A stretch of 64,000 nucleotides of DNA. It comes from Bacteroidota bacterium (GTDB lineage Bacteria > Bacteroidota > Bacteroidia > B-17B0 > Aurantibacillaceae). The notes under the pieces were generated by a model, which was not told where the DNA came from, made no database searches, and saw nothing but the letters and a program-made list of their open reading frames with translations. This document shows, one piece after another, positions 18,715-26,881 of the stretch; within the stretch, counting starts at the first letter, position 1; the number at the start of each line of letters is the position of its first letter. The stretch covers positions 124,001 to 188,000 of the forward strand of contig JAJNDK010000003.1 of assembly GCA_021156365.1 (NCBI GenBank), given 5' to 3'. The translations under genes and the position numbers were made by a program.

Positions 18715-18744
18715 ATGGTGGCTGAGCGGAGTCGAAGCCACCAT
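18715..18744. repeat. Palindromic hairpin between convergent genes, resembling a widespread Bacteroidota repeat
   Basis: ATGGTGGCT and AGCCACCAT form a perfect 9-bp stem around a 12-base loop (GAGCGGAGTCGA). It lies exactly between the SanA-like gene and the stop of the HTH gene, so it can serve as a bidirectional terminator. The loop core GAGCGGAGTCGAAG is, from memory, common in intergenic hairpins of Bacteroidota genomes. Confidence 0.6.
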
Positions 18745-19748
18745 TACTGATTCTTTATTTTCTCCATCGAATTATCAATATGCCTTTGCATGTTCCGGAA
18801 GAACTGGAAACGCTGCTTTTCGGCACTTCCACTGATTAGCGAGGATTTTTTGATGAGATTTTTCATCCAGTGCTCGATCTCTTTGCAAAATACCTGGTTG
18901 GCAGTTGTCAGCGAGTTCATGGTATTAAAAGAAATGTAAGAGAAATTATTACTTCCCGCTTTCACATGGATACAATTGGTGCCTATCACCAGGTCGCTGT
19001 TGTATAAATGATAGCTTCCTCCCGGTTTGTTGCCCGTGTTTATTTTTTGTTCGCGCTCTGCGGCAGTATTCAGGTGTTCTGCTAATTTTTTTACATTTTC
19101 TAAAATATTCAATGCATCTTCTTTGGTGGCGAATGCACCCGACTCGTAGTAGAACTCAATTTGTTTTACTACCGTGAGGATCGTTTCATCCGTCCAGATC
19201 TCGATGGCAGGTATGGCCATGTATTCCGAATGGATCTCTTCGGCTATCTTCATCAGGGCCGGTGAAACAATGTCGAGCGCGAATTTTTTTCCCTGATACT
19301 GCGGGAGGTTCAGAACGGAGCGTTGCCAGTAGAACAATTTAAAAGCGGTCAGCTCTTTGTTGAAAAAAGAATGCATGATCGGCATTTCTTCCGCAGCATA
19401 GATTATTTTTTTATCATCGAAGGCATTGATGGACTTCAGCTGGTTGCAAAGCCCGCTGAGGTATTTTTCCAGGTTCTCTTCCGAATCGGTGAGTGTGGTA
19501 TAATTGCAGGTAACTGTATCAGATTTATGGGAGAAAACGGAATCGATGGAGATATAATACCTGCCGCAGATCTTGTAGATCTCTTCGAGGGTAAAATCCG
19601 TTTCGCAACGAAGCCGTCTGTACGCACTGTCGGTACTGATCCCTAACAGATCGGCCAGCGCATCTGCAATAGAGATCTCGGCCGGGATAAGTGCTTTCAG
19701 CGTTTTTACGAACTCTGCCTGGATAGAATCCTGCTTTTTTTGCTTCAT
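18744..19748 (-). CDS. Helix-turn-helix regulator with large unknown C-terminal domain
   Basis: A 334-residue protein starting at ATG 19746-19748 (an ATG nine codons upstream is possible). The N-terminal 70 residues look like an HTH: 'EISIADALADLLGISTDSAYRRLRCETDFTLEEI', that is, helix, turn, recognition helix with YRRLR and a further helix. The remaining 260 residues are helical and carry 'EEMPIMHSFFNKELTAFKLFYWQRSVL', matching a Bacteroidota-specific family of presumed transcription factors that I cannot name. An inverted repeat and a -7 element lie just upstream (19786-19836), suggesting autoregulation. It is divergent from a small secreted peptide gene and a lipoprotein gene, which may be its targets. 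Confidence 0.75.
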   Translation of the reverse strand: MKQKKQDSIQAEFVKTLKALIPAEISIADALADLLGISTDSAYRRLRCETDFTLEEIYKICGRYYISIDSVFSHKSDTVTCNYTTLTDSEENLEKYLSGLCNQLKSINAFDDKKIIYAAEEMPIMHSFFNKELTAFKLFYWQRSVLNLPQYQGKKFALDIVSPALMKIAEEIHSEYMAIPAIEIWTDETILTVVKQIEFYYESGAFATKEDALNILENVKKLAEHLNTAAEREQKINTGNKPGGSYHLYNSDLVIGTNCIHVKAGSNNFSYISFNTMNSLTTANQVFCKEIEHWMKNLIKKSSLISGSAEKQRFQFFRNMQRHIDNSMEKIKNQ

Positions 19749-19785
19749 TTTGTGTAGTAAATTTTGCTTATGCAAGATACTATTA

Positions 19786-19802
19786 TTTGCGAAATACGCA
19801 AA
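19786..19802. promoter_or_regulatory. Candidate operator: TTTGCG-N5-CGCAAA inverted repeat
   Basis: A perfect 6-bp dyad with a 5-bp spacer, 37 bp upstream of the HTH gene start and downstream of its likely promoter. A third half-site CGCAAA occurs at 19827-19832, exactly 30 bp from the second half-site (19797). Confidence 0.45.
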
Positions 19803-19828
19803 ATGTGTTTTTTAAAAGGTATAAATCG

Positions 19829-19836
19829 CAAAAGTA
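19829..19836 (-). promoter_or_regulatory. Candidate -7 element of the HTH regulator gene
   Basis: The minus strand reads TACTTTTG, matching TAnnTTTG. It overlaps the extra CGCAAA half-site. Transcripts would run through the dyad at 19786-19802 before reaching ATG 19748. Confidence 0.35.
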
Positions 19837-19935
19837 GGCTCTTATTTTTGTCTTTGAGCAGGTGGAATTGGCAAAAATCGAAAAAAGAGATCCTCCTGTA
19901 GTGGAAATCCGTTTCAATCCGGCTTCGGACTGCGA

Positions 19936-19943
19936 TAGTTTTG
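19936..19943 (+). promoter_or_regulatory. Candidate -7 element for the small secreted peptide gene
   Basis: TAGTTTTG matches TAnnTTTG and lies 56 bp before the ATG at 20000. No clear -33 TTTG is seen at the right distance; a TTTC lies about 20 bp upstream. Confidence 0.35.
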
Positions 19944-19999
19944 CTGTATCAAAATAAACAAAAAGTAAACGGATTAAAATAACCTTAAAAACAAATAAA

Positions 20000-20158
20000 A
20001 TGAAAACAGTAAAAAAAATAACAATAGCAGTTGCACTTATTGCAACCGGTATTTTGACGATCAGCCTGTCTAAAGCAAATGTAAAGGATATCAGCTCCTG
20101 TTTGAAAGACAGCACACATCAGGGATATCGCTCGATGGTATCGGATTATATATTTTAA
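20000..20158 (+). CDS. Small secreted peptide, 52 residues
   Basis: ATG at 20000 opens 52 codons ending in TAA. The first 25 residues form a good signal peptide (MKTVKKITIAVALIATGI, then LTISLSKA), leaving a mature peptide of about 27 residues with one Cys (KDISSCLKDSTHQGY core). There is a promoter-like element at 19936-19943, and the gene lies 43 bp before the lipoprotein gene at 20202. I do not recognise a family. The antisense frame across it has no such features. It may be a short or decayed exported protein; the signal peptide is the main support. Confidence 0.55.
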   Translation: MKTVKKITIAVALIATGILTISLSKANVKDISSCLKDSTHQGYRSMVSDYIF

Positions 20159-20201
20159 GATTTAATCAAGGAAGAAAAACATTTCGAAAACAGGAACAAT
20201 C

Positions 20202-20858
20202 ATGAAAAAAGCACTTTATATACTAATCACAGCATTGCTGCTATGCAGTTGTAAAAGTGGCTCGTTCATGAAACAGCGCTACACACACTTCTCTTCGGGT
20301 ATTAAACATGCAAGTGTTCAACCTACTGTGAAAAATAAAATCCGGGCAGAAAAGAGAGAAGAGGTAAAGGAGTTCTCATCTGACTCTGTGCGTTCGGAGA
20401 CTGTCCCGGTTGTCATTGCAAAAAACGCTGCTAAGAAAGAGGAGAACCAGATTCTCAAACTTGCAAATGCGAACAAAGAAGTGTTTCATCCGGGGATCCG
20501 GGACAGATCTATACACAAAGAGAAAGGTAAAATCATTGTCAGCAATAGAGTAACATATTCAAAACCGGATCACCCTTTTTTTTCCCGGCTCGGAGATTTT
20601 GGCCATGGAATAGCAATTTTCTTTATACTCTTCGGAGTCGTGGCGGTTTTGCTCATTCTTGCATATATGTTTCTGTATGTCAATCCGGTTTTACTTTATT
20701 CTACCCTTGCTGTTTTTGCTGTTGGTATTGGTCTTTATGTTATAGTAGATCATTTATCAGGCAAGAAGGGTTGGGATCCCAGGAAGTTTTTGGAAGCCCT
20801 GGAAATTCTCGGGGGTATTGCACTCGCTGTATTCCTTATTCTCGCCGAAACACTTTAA
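20202..20858 (+). CDS. Predicted lipoprotein with three C-terminal transmembrane segments
   Basis: A 218-residue product of unknown function. Residues 1-17 are a lipoprotein signal (ALYILITALLLCSC, lipidated Cys17). A charged, low-complexity middle (about 40-125) is rich in Lys/Glu/Ser. Three hydrophobic helices follow at about 135-157, 161-180 and 197-216, with KKGWDPRKF before the last. A lipidated N-terminus plus three membrane spans is unusual, because Lol-type sorting would conflict with polytopic insertion; inner-membrane retention is the simplest reading. It lies between the small peptide and the CsgG-like gene on the same strand. Confidence 0.7.
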   Translation: MKKALYILITALLLCSCKSGSFMKQRYTHFSSGIKHASVQPTVKNKIRAEKREEVKEFSSDSVRSETVPVVIAKNAAKKEENQILKLANANKEVFHPGIRDRSIHKEKGKIIVSNRVTYSKPDHPFFSRLGDFGHGIAIFFILFGVVAVLLILAYMFLYVNPVLLYSTLAVFAVGIGLYVIVDHLSGKKGWDPRKFLEALEILGGIALAVFLILAETL

Positions 20859-20895
20859 TCCCGCAAAAATTCACTCGTAATCAAAAACAAAAAAT

Positions 20896-22020
20896 ATGAA
20901 AAAAGTCAAAAATAGAATGATAGGCCTTTTCTTACTGGTCTCTATCGTAGTCAGCGCACAGACACCCCAAACCAAAGAATCGCTTACCGTATTGAACATC
21001 GATACCAAGGGTGTTAACATGGATCCTTCCACCATGGGAAACATGGTACGCATGGAACTGGAAAAACTAGACACCTTTGATGTGATGGATCGCTACGATG
21101 TGAGCTACATGGTAGAAAAGAACAAACTGAGCATCAATAACTGCTACGGGAAGATCTGCCTCGTGGAGATCGGCTCCATTATCAACAGCGATAAAATGTT
21201 CAGTGGAACGGTGGAACAATTCGGGAAATCCATCATCATTACTTTTCGTCTCATCGATGTAAAAAACAAAAGTATTATGAAAACCCATGTGCATGAATAC
21301 CTGAACATACCGGAGGAACTGCAAACAATGGTGAAGATCTCCATCAACGAGATGTTCGGGAAACCAAACAATAAACCGGTTGTTGATAAGCTTACCAAAC
21401 GGTATGAGTTCGACAACTCCACCAACAATCCGGATGTAGATCGTTTGAAACTGGACGGGCCACGCATGGGTTTTGTAACGTATACCGGGCCTTTGTACAA
21501 CAGGATCATGGAAAGTAAAAACTCCGGAGGTTTCGATGCCTTCCCGATGATGTTCCAGTTTGGCTACCAGTTCGAAAAACAATATCTGAATGAAGGTAAA
21601 GTGCAGGCTTTGTTCGAATTCCTTCCAATGATCACAGGTCTCGACCAGGGATATTTTATTCCGAGCCTTACGCTGATGCATGGGATCCGGAGCAACGTGA
21701 ATGGCTGGGAATTTGCCTTCGGTCCTTCATTCAGTCTTATTACAAAATCAAAAGGATATTATGATGCGGAAAATAAATGGCAGCTGGAATCCGCCTGGGC
21801 CAATGACTCGCTGAATACGAACATGGTCAACCCCTTTCCGATCGTGGAACGTATGGATAGCCGAGGCGATTTCAAATTGAACAGCTCTTTCGTATTCGCT
21901 TTCGGCCGCACCTTCAAATCAGGTCGCCTGAATATTCCGGTAAACGTATTTTTCAGTCCGGGCAAGGAAGGGTGGAGGGCAGGAGCATCATTCGGATTCA
22001 ACTCGAAGATCAGGAAATAA
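20896..22020 (+). CDS. CsgG/LpoB-like N-terminal domain fused to a predicted outer-membrane beta-barrel
   Basis: A 374-residue exported protein. A signal peptide (about 1-22, ending VVSAQ) is followed by a domain at about 27-150 with the pattern of CsgG/LpoB/DUF2380 assembly factors: 'TVLNIDTKGVN', 'MVRMELEKLDTFDVMDRYDV', 'CLVEIGSIINSDKMFSGTVEQFGKSIIITFRLIDVKNKSI' (given in part). From about 190 on the sequence alternates hydrophobic and polar residues with many aromatics ('FQFGYQFEKQYLNEGKVQAL', 'FAFGRTFKSGRLNIPVNVFF'), ending in an aromatic-rich strand, as in small outer-membrane barrels. The fold assignment of both halves is from pattern only. It follows the lipoprotein gene by 37 bp. Confidence 0.7.
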   Translation: MKKVKNRMIGLFLLVSIVVSAQTPQTKESLTVLNIDTKGVNMDPSTMGNMVRMELEKLDTFDVMDRYDVSYMVEKNKLSINNCYGKICLVEIGSIINSDKMFSGTVEQFGKSIIITFRLIDVKNKSIMKTHVHEYLNIPEELQTMVKISINEMFGKPNNKPVVDKLTKRYEFDNSTNNPDVDRLKLDGPRMGFVTYTGPLYNRIMESKNSGGFDAFPMMFQFGYQFEKQYLNEGKVQALFEFLPMITGLDQGYFIPSLTLMHGIRSNVNGWEFAFGPSFSLITKSKGYYDAENKWQLESAWANDSLNTNMVNPFPIVERMDSRGDFKLNSSFVFAFGRTFKSGRLNIPVNVFFSPGKEGWRAGASFGFNSKIRK

Positions 22021-22029
22021 AGACAATGT

Positions 22030-22072
22030 TGTTGGAAGGGCTGTGGCTGAGGGGCCGGCCTTTCCTTCAACA
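22030..22072. repeat. Hairpin in the 22021-22109 gap
   Basis: TGTTGGAAGG pairs with CCTTCAACA with one bulged G, around a GC-rich loop containing GGCCGGCC. An A-run, not a T-run, follows on the plus strand, so a terminator role for the upstream gene is doubtful. Confidence 0.3.
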
Positions 22073-22109
22073 GGGCCAAAAAAAATAATCAATCAAAAGA
22101 TACCAAACC

Positions 22110-22721
22110 ATGAGCTTCAAATATAAAATTCCCCAGCTCCTTATCTACTCGCGTCTGTTGCTGGCCTGGTCGATCTTTGTTATTGGGCTGACAGAGCCCG
22201 TTCAGGCTTCGACGGTGCTTATAGTACTATTGATAATTGGCTTGCTCACAGATATATTCGATGGCATTATTGCACGTTACCTTAATATTTCAACCACACA
22301 TCTCCGGCAACTGGATACAAGAGTCGATCGTGTTTTCTGGCTTTCTGCCTTGTTTGCACTTGTGATGATGCATCCCGTTTTCTTTGTCAGTCATGGAATA
22401 GGGATCGGTGTTTTGCTAGCACTTGAGCTGGCTGCCTGGGTCATAGGAAAAATAAAATTCCGGCAGGGTATCTCTTTTCATTCTATCCTTTCCAAGTTTT
22501 GGGCGATCAGCATACTGGTTACGATGATCGATGCTTTTTCGGATGGTGCTGCTTCCATCAGCTTTGCCATTACCTTCTGGTATGGACTGATCGCTCAACT
22601 GGATATTATACTGATCGCATTTATGCTCCCGGAATTCCAGTGCGACATTCCCAGCTCCTGGCATGCATTCCGGATCCGTCGTGGAAGAACGATCCGCCGA
22701 ATGAAATTGTTCAATGGGTAA
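22110..22721 (+). CDS. CDP-alcohol phosphatidyltransferase family protein
   Basis: A 203-residue polytopic membrane protein of the family that moves a phospho-substituent from a CDP-linked lipid to an alcohol. The catalytic signature DxxDGxxARx8Gx3Dx3D is present as DIFDGIIAR ... LRQLDTRVD, so all four Asp residues and the DG and AR pairs are kept, but the conserved Gly is Leu. About five TM segments surround it. The C-terminus is basic (RIRRGRTIRRMKLF). It is 30 bp upstream of a beta-barrel gene. The substrate alcohol cannot be inferred. The changed Gly suggests a divergent branch. Confidence 0.85.
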   Translation: MSFKYKIPQLLIYSRLLLAWSIFVIGLTEPVQASTVLIVLLIIGLLTDIFDGIIARYLNISTTHLRQLDTRVDRVFWLSALFALVMMHPVFFVSHGIGIGVLLALELAAWVIGKIKFRQGISFHSILSKFWAISILVTMIDAFSDGAASISFAITFWYGLIAQLDIILIAFMLPEFQCDIPSSWHAFRIRRGRTIRRMKLFNG

Positions 22722-22750
22722 TTTTTTGTATATTTAATAAGATGCTATCT

Positions 22751-23410
22751 ATGAAAAAAGTGCTTTGTATACTTTCTGTCCTTGCCGGTATTGCCTGTGT
22801 TGCGCAAGAGAATAGAACAAGACTTCAGGTGAAAGTGGGAGCAGGCCTGGCTAATTTCAGATCTGCTACTGCTACCACCGGAGGGTTTTTATATAGCTGG
22901 AACATTGGCTGGTCGGGTGAAGCTGAATATAAAAAGGGGAGGCGGGTGACTATTTCCGACGAGTTATTATTTAGTCAAAAAGGAGGATATAACAAAATCA
23001 GGGTTCCTGTGTATGATGTGTATGGTCAGCTGCTGGGTACCGGTGGAGAGGCATTTCCCGTTCGTTTAAATTATATTTCCTATTCGTTAGGGATCAAGGT
23101 AAAGGTTTCGGATCTCCTGTATTTCCGTTTGGCACCGCGTTGCGACTACTTAACCAAATCCGGAAGTTCTCCTCATACATATGAAGACAGGAGAGTTACA
23201 AGTGATTTTCAGCGTTGGACCGGAGGCATATCCTATTCTTTTGGCATTTTGAATTATAAAAAGAGATATGGTTTTTTTATTGAGTTGACAGGGCAAAACA
23301 ATTTTGTGCGTTCCGCAACAGCAAAAGCCGGCGGGCCAATGTATACGAATTACTATGGAATAAATATCGGCATGCATTTCGCGTCCGAAAAAAAGGACGG
23401 GAACGAATAA
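22751..23410 (+). CDS. Outer-membrane beta-barrel protein (PorT-like)
   Basis: A 219-residue product starting at ATG 22751 (MKKVLCILSVLAGIACVAQ signal peptide); the frame is open far upstream into the previous gene but no signal peptide would result. The mature part alternates aromatic/hydrophobic and polar residues in about eight strands: 'VKVGAGLANFRSAT', 'WSGEAEYKKGRRVTISDELLF', 'YISYSLGIKVKVSDLLYFRLAPR' and 'YYGINIGMHFASEKK'. This is the outer-membrane-protein-beta-barrel (PorT-like) pattern frequent in Bacteroidota. The function is unknown. Confidence 0.78.
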   Translation: MKKVLCILSVLAGIACVAQENRTRLQVKVGAGLANFRSATATTGGFLYSWNIGWSGEAEYKKGRRVTISDELLFSQKGGYNKIRVPVYDVYGQLLGTGGEAFPVRLNYISYSLGIKVKVSDLLYFRLAPRCDYLTKSGSSPHTYEDRRVTSDFQRWTGGISYSFGILNYKKRYGFFIELTGQNNFVRSATAKAGGPMYTNYYGINIGMHFASEKKDGNE

Positions 23411-23525
23411 ATTTTGTTACTTCTGTACACACCCTAAATCAAATAGTCCGTCGATTTTAACAGCCCAAAGGTTGCGATTTTAGCTGAAATGCTTTATCAT
23501 TGTTAAAACCAATTAATTTGTGCCC

Positions 23526-26500
23526 ATGAAACTATTTGTACGATTGGCCTTTTGCCTGCCGGTGTTATTTTCGGCAGCGTTGAATGCCCAGGATAATATT
23601 GCTAAATCCGGTGACCGGTTATGGACAAAAGTGGAAGAAACTTCCTTGAAAGATCTTCCGAAAGTGAGAAGAAATTCATTCCCGTCAGAAGCACAGTATT
23701 ACCAGCTTGATCTGCAACAGTTAAAAAATCAATTGCAGAATGCGCCGATCCGTGGACAATTCACCGGTCAATCCAACCTGATCATCAGTTTTCCTACTGC
23801 ATCGGGAATGCTTGAGAAATTCCGTGTAATGGAATCTCCGATCATGCACCCGGACCTTGAAGCAAAATTTCCCATGATCAAAACCTATGCAGCACAGGGT
23901 ATCGATGATCCGACTGCAACCATGCGCTTCAGTGTTACACAATTCGGTTTGCACACCATGACGCTTTCCGGGAAAACGAGCGCAAACTATATCGACCCGT
24001 ACACTACCGATCTGAACAATTATATTGTATACAATAAGGCATCGCTGGCCGGAACACCTCAGAGTTTTGAGTGTCTGACCGAAGAAGACGTGGATCTTCC
24101 TTCCCTGCGCAATGGACCTGCAGGCCAGGTCCTTGAAACAAACGACAGCAAACTGAGAAAATACAGGCTTGCACAATCCTGCAACGCAGAGTATGGAAAC
24201 ATCTTTGCAGGCGGAAGCAATCAGGTTGCAAATATTCAGGCACAAATGACCATCACAATGAACCGGGTGAATGGTGTATATGAGCGCGATCTGGCTATTA
24301 CCATGGAGTTCATAGCCAACAACAATTTATTGATCTATTATGGGAGCACCACTGCCGATCCATGGTCGAACGAGTGGAACACGAAAACAGCGCAGACAAT
24401 CGATGCAGCTATTGGTGTAAGCAATTACGATATTGGTCACAATTTTAATACAACGGGTGGCGGGAATGCAGGTTGTATTGCCTGCGTATGCCAGAGCGCC
24501 AGTCAGACGGGCACACATAAAGGCCGCGGATATACGGGCAGTTCGAATCCTACAGGCGATCCGTTTGATATCGATTATGTAGCGCATGAGATGGGACATC
24601 AGTACGGAGGATACCATGTAATGAATACCTGCAGCCGGAGTGGAAGCGGGCAAACAGAAGTGGAACCTGCCAGCGGAAGCTCGATCATGGGATATGCGGG
24701 AATTTGCACAAGCAATGTCCAGCCGAACAGTGACGATGATTTTAATTACGTGAATGTTCGCGATATTTCAGCGAACGTACAAACCGGTAACAGCACCTGC
24801 GCACAAATCACTACAATTGCCAATCAGCCTCCTACTGCCAGTGCAGGAGGGGATTATATCATTCCGAAAAGCACACCTTTTATACTCGAAGGGACCGCAT
24901 CGGATCCGAACGGTAATGCTTCTTTAACCTATAACTGGAGCCAGAATGATCCGGCACAATCTCCGGGAAATGCGGCACCGCAATCTACTTATGCTGTAGG
25001 ACCCTTGTACCGTTCTATCAGTCCAACTGTTTCTCCGAACAGATATATGCCGGCTATTGCAACCGTGATAGCAGGTAATTTATCCAATACCTGGGAAGTT
25101 ACACCTTCTGTGGCGCGTACGATGAATTTCTCTTTCATTGTGAGAGATAATGATGTACTGGGTGGGCAAACAGCCTCCGACCTGATGACGGTTACTGTGA
25201 ATGGAACAGCGGGACCTTTTGCTGTTACATCGCAGGGCACAGCAACTGCCTGGAATTCGGGTGCAACGGAAACGATCACCTGGAATGTGGCCGGAACGAC
25301 AGCTGCACCTGTTAGCGCTGCAAACGTAAACATTTATTTGTCTACCGATGGCGGATATACGTATCCGACAACGCTGGCTACCAATGTTCCGAACAACGGA
25401 TCGGCCACCATCACTGTTCCTGCTGTTACCACCACTACCGGAAGGGTAATGGTACGCGGAGCCGGAAATATCTTTTACGATATCAATAATGCAAACATTT
25501 CCATACAGGCATCAGAATTTGTAATGAACGTGGCTGCGGCTAACCAGATGATCTGTCCGCCGGCGAATGCAGATTACAATTTTACGTATAATACATTTTT
25601 AGGGTTTACGGATGTAACCACTTTCTCTGCTTCCGGAAACCCTGCAGGAACGAGTGTTTCTTTTAATCCAACTACTGCAGTTACGAACGGAACTCCGGTG
25701 CAAATGACCATATCCGGCTTAACGGGAGCAATGGCCGGAACGTATACGATGACCATTACAGGTACCTCCGCCAGTGTTACAAAAACAACAAATGTTGTAT
25801 TGAATATACTGAACCCGAATCCTGCTGTGGCCAGCCTGACTTCTCCGGCTAATGCGGCATCGGTGAACACACCTGCAGTATTAAGCTGGGGTGCGGTAAG
25901 CGGTGCAGGGATGATGTACGATGTGGATGTAGCTACCGATGCGGGTTTTACCAATGTTGTAGCTTCTACGATAGGAACAAGTGCAACGAGCTATACTACA
26001 CCGGCTCTTACGCCTGCTACTACTTTCTATTGGAGAGTGAAAGCATACAATAGCTGCGGATCAGCTGCTTTCTCTGCTACACGTAATTTTATTACAAGCA
26101 GCTGCTCTTCCGCACCGAGTGCTAATGTGCCCATTGCTATTACAGCTACCGGAACGCCAACCATTACTTCTACGCTGAGTGTCCCTATCACGGGTTCTCT
26201 TATTGATGTGAATGTGGTAGGACTGGAAGGTACACATACATATATCAGTGACCTTACGATCACTATAAAGAGTCCTTCTAATACAACAGTAACATTGTTT
26301 AGTAACGTATGTACTACTCAAAACAATTTTGATGTGAACTTTGATGATGCAGCAGCAAGCGCTACATTACCTTGTCCACCGATAGGCGGAGGCACGTATC
26401 AACCGGAAGTAGCATTAAGTGCTTTCAACGGACAGAACCCGAGCGGAACCTGGACACTGACCGTAATAGATGGCTTTAACGATGATGGCGGATCGCTGAC

Positions 26501-26807
26501 CGGCTGGGGACTGGAACTTTGTACGGCTACAAGTGTTGGTATCGTGAAATACAATGCTGTTTCAAATTTCTCGGTATTCCCGAATCCGACTAATGGAGTA
26601 TTGACTGTGAATACTTACAGCTTGGAAAATGATACGTATTCGTTGAAAGTAACGAACAACCTCGGACAGGTATTGAAACAGTTAGAAGTAAAAGATAACA
26701 AAGCCTACCAGGTAGATCTTTCAACTTACGAAGCAGGTATTTATTTTGTTAACCTTTCCGGAAAAAATAAGAACGAGACTACAAAAGTTGTCCTGACAAA
26801 GGAGTAA
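23526..26807 (+). CDS. Reprolysin-like zinc metalloprotease with P-domain and T9SS type A tail
   Basis: A 1093-residue secreted protease. ATG at 23526 starts a signal peptide (MKLFVRLAFCLPVLFSAALN); a GTG two codons upstream is less likely. A pro-region precedes the M12B-like catalytic domain with H354E-x2-H358-x5-H364 (HEMGHQYGGYH) and a Met-turn SIMGYAG. Repeats rich in Thr/Ala and fibronectin-like modules follow (about 440-840). A proprotein-convertase P-domain is at about 870-1010 ('LEGTHTYISDLTITIKSPS', 'NPSGTWTLTVIDGFNDDGG'). The C-terminus is a T9SS type A tail (FSVFPNPTNGVLTV ... AGIYFVNLSG). It would be secreted or surface-attached and degrade protein. It is monocistronic, with a strong terminator at 26832. 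Confidence 0.95.
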   Translation: MKLFVRLAFCLPVLFSAALNAQDNIAKSGDRLWTKVEETSLKDLPKVRRNSFPSEAQYYQLDLQQLKNQLQNAPIRGQFTGQSNLIISFPTASGMLEKFRVMESPIMHPDLEAKFPMIKTYAAQGIDDPTATMRFSVTQFGLHTMTLSGKTSANYIDPYTTDLNNYIVYNKASLAGTPQSFECLTEEDVDLPSLRNGPAGQVLETNDSKLRKYRLAQSCNAEYGNIFAGGSNQVANIQAQMTITMNRVNGVYERDLAITMEFIANNNLLIYYGSTTADPWSNEWNTKTAQTIDAAIGVSNYDIGHNFNTTGGGNAGCIACVCQSASQTGTHKGRGYTGSSNPTGDPFDIDYVAHEMGHQYGGYHVMNTCSRSGSGQTEVEPASGSSIMGYAGICTSNVQPNSDDDFNYVNVRDISANVQTGNSTCAQITTIANQPPTASAGGDYIIPKSTPFILEGTASDPNGNASLTYNWSQNDPAQSPGNAAPQSTYAVGPLYRSISPTVSPNRYMPAIATVIAGNLSNTWEVTPSVARTMNFSFIVRDNDVLGGQTASDLMTVTVNGTAGPFAVTSQGTATAWNSGATETITWNVAGTTAAPVSAANVNIYLSTDGGYTYPTTLATNVPNNGSATITVPAVTTTTGRVMVRGAGNIFYDINNANISIQASEFVMNVAAANQMICPPANADYNFTYNTFLGFTDVTTFSASGNPAGTSVSFNPTTAVTNGTPVQMTISGLTGAMAGTYTMTITGTSASVTKTTNVVLNILNPNPAVASLTSPANAASVNTPAVLSWGAVSGAGMMYDVDVATDAGFTNVVASTIGTSATSYTTPALTPATTFYWRVKAYNSCGSAAFSATRNFITSSCSSAPSANVPIAITATGTPTITSTLSVPITGSLIDVNVVGLEGTHTYISDLTITIKSPSNTTVTLFSNVCTTQNNFDVNFDDAAASATLPCPPIGGGTYQPEVALSAFNGQNPSGTWTLTVIDGFNDDGGSLTGWGLELCTATSVGIVKYNAVSNFSVFPNPTNGVLTVNTYSLENDTYSLKVTNNLGQVLKQLEVKDNKAYQVDLSTYEAGIYFVNLSGKNKNETTKVVLTKE

Positions 26808-26831
26808 AAAACTGAACTGAACTGAAAAGGA

Positions 26832-26866
26832 AACGCCCGTTCTAATTAAGAGCGGGCGTTCTTGTT
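26832..26866 (+). terminator. Rho-independent terminator after the metalloprotease gene
   Basis: A 12-bp stem (AACGCCCGTTCT with AGAGCGGGCGTT, one G-T pair) has a 5-base loop and a T-rich tail. It lies between convergent genes and may work in both directions. Confidence 0.8.
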
Positions 26867-26881
26867 TATTGAAAAAGGAGT

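Noticed and set aside
19783-20115. Minus-strand frame of 110 codons with a hydrophobic segment
   Set aside because: It is antisense to the small secreted peptide gene and covers its promoter region and the regulator's operator; the hydrophobic part mirrors the peptide's signal sequence.
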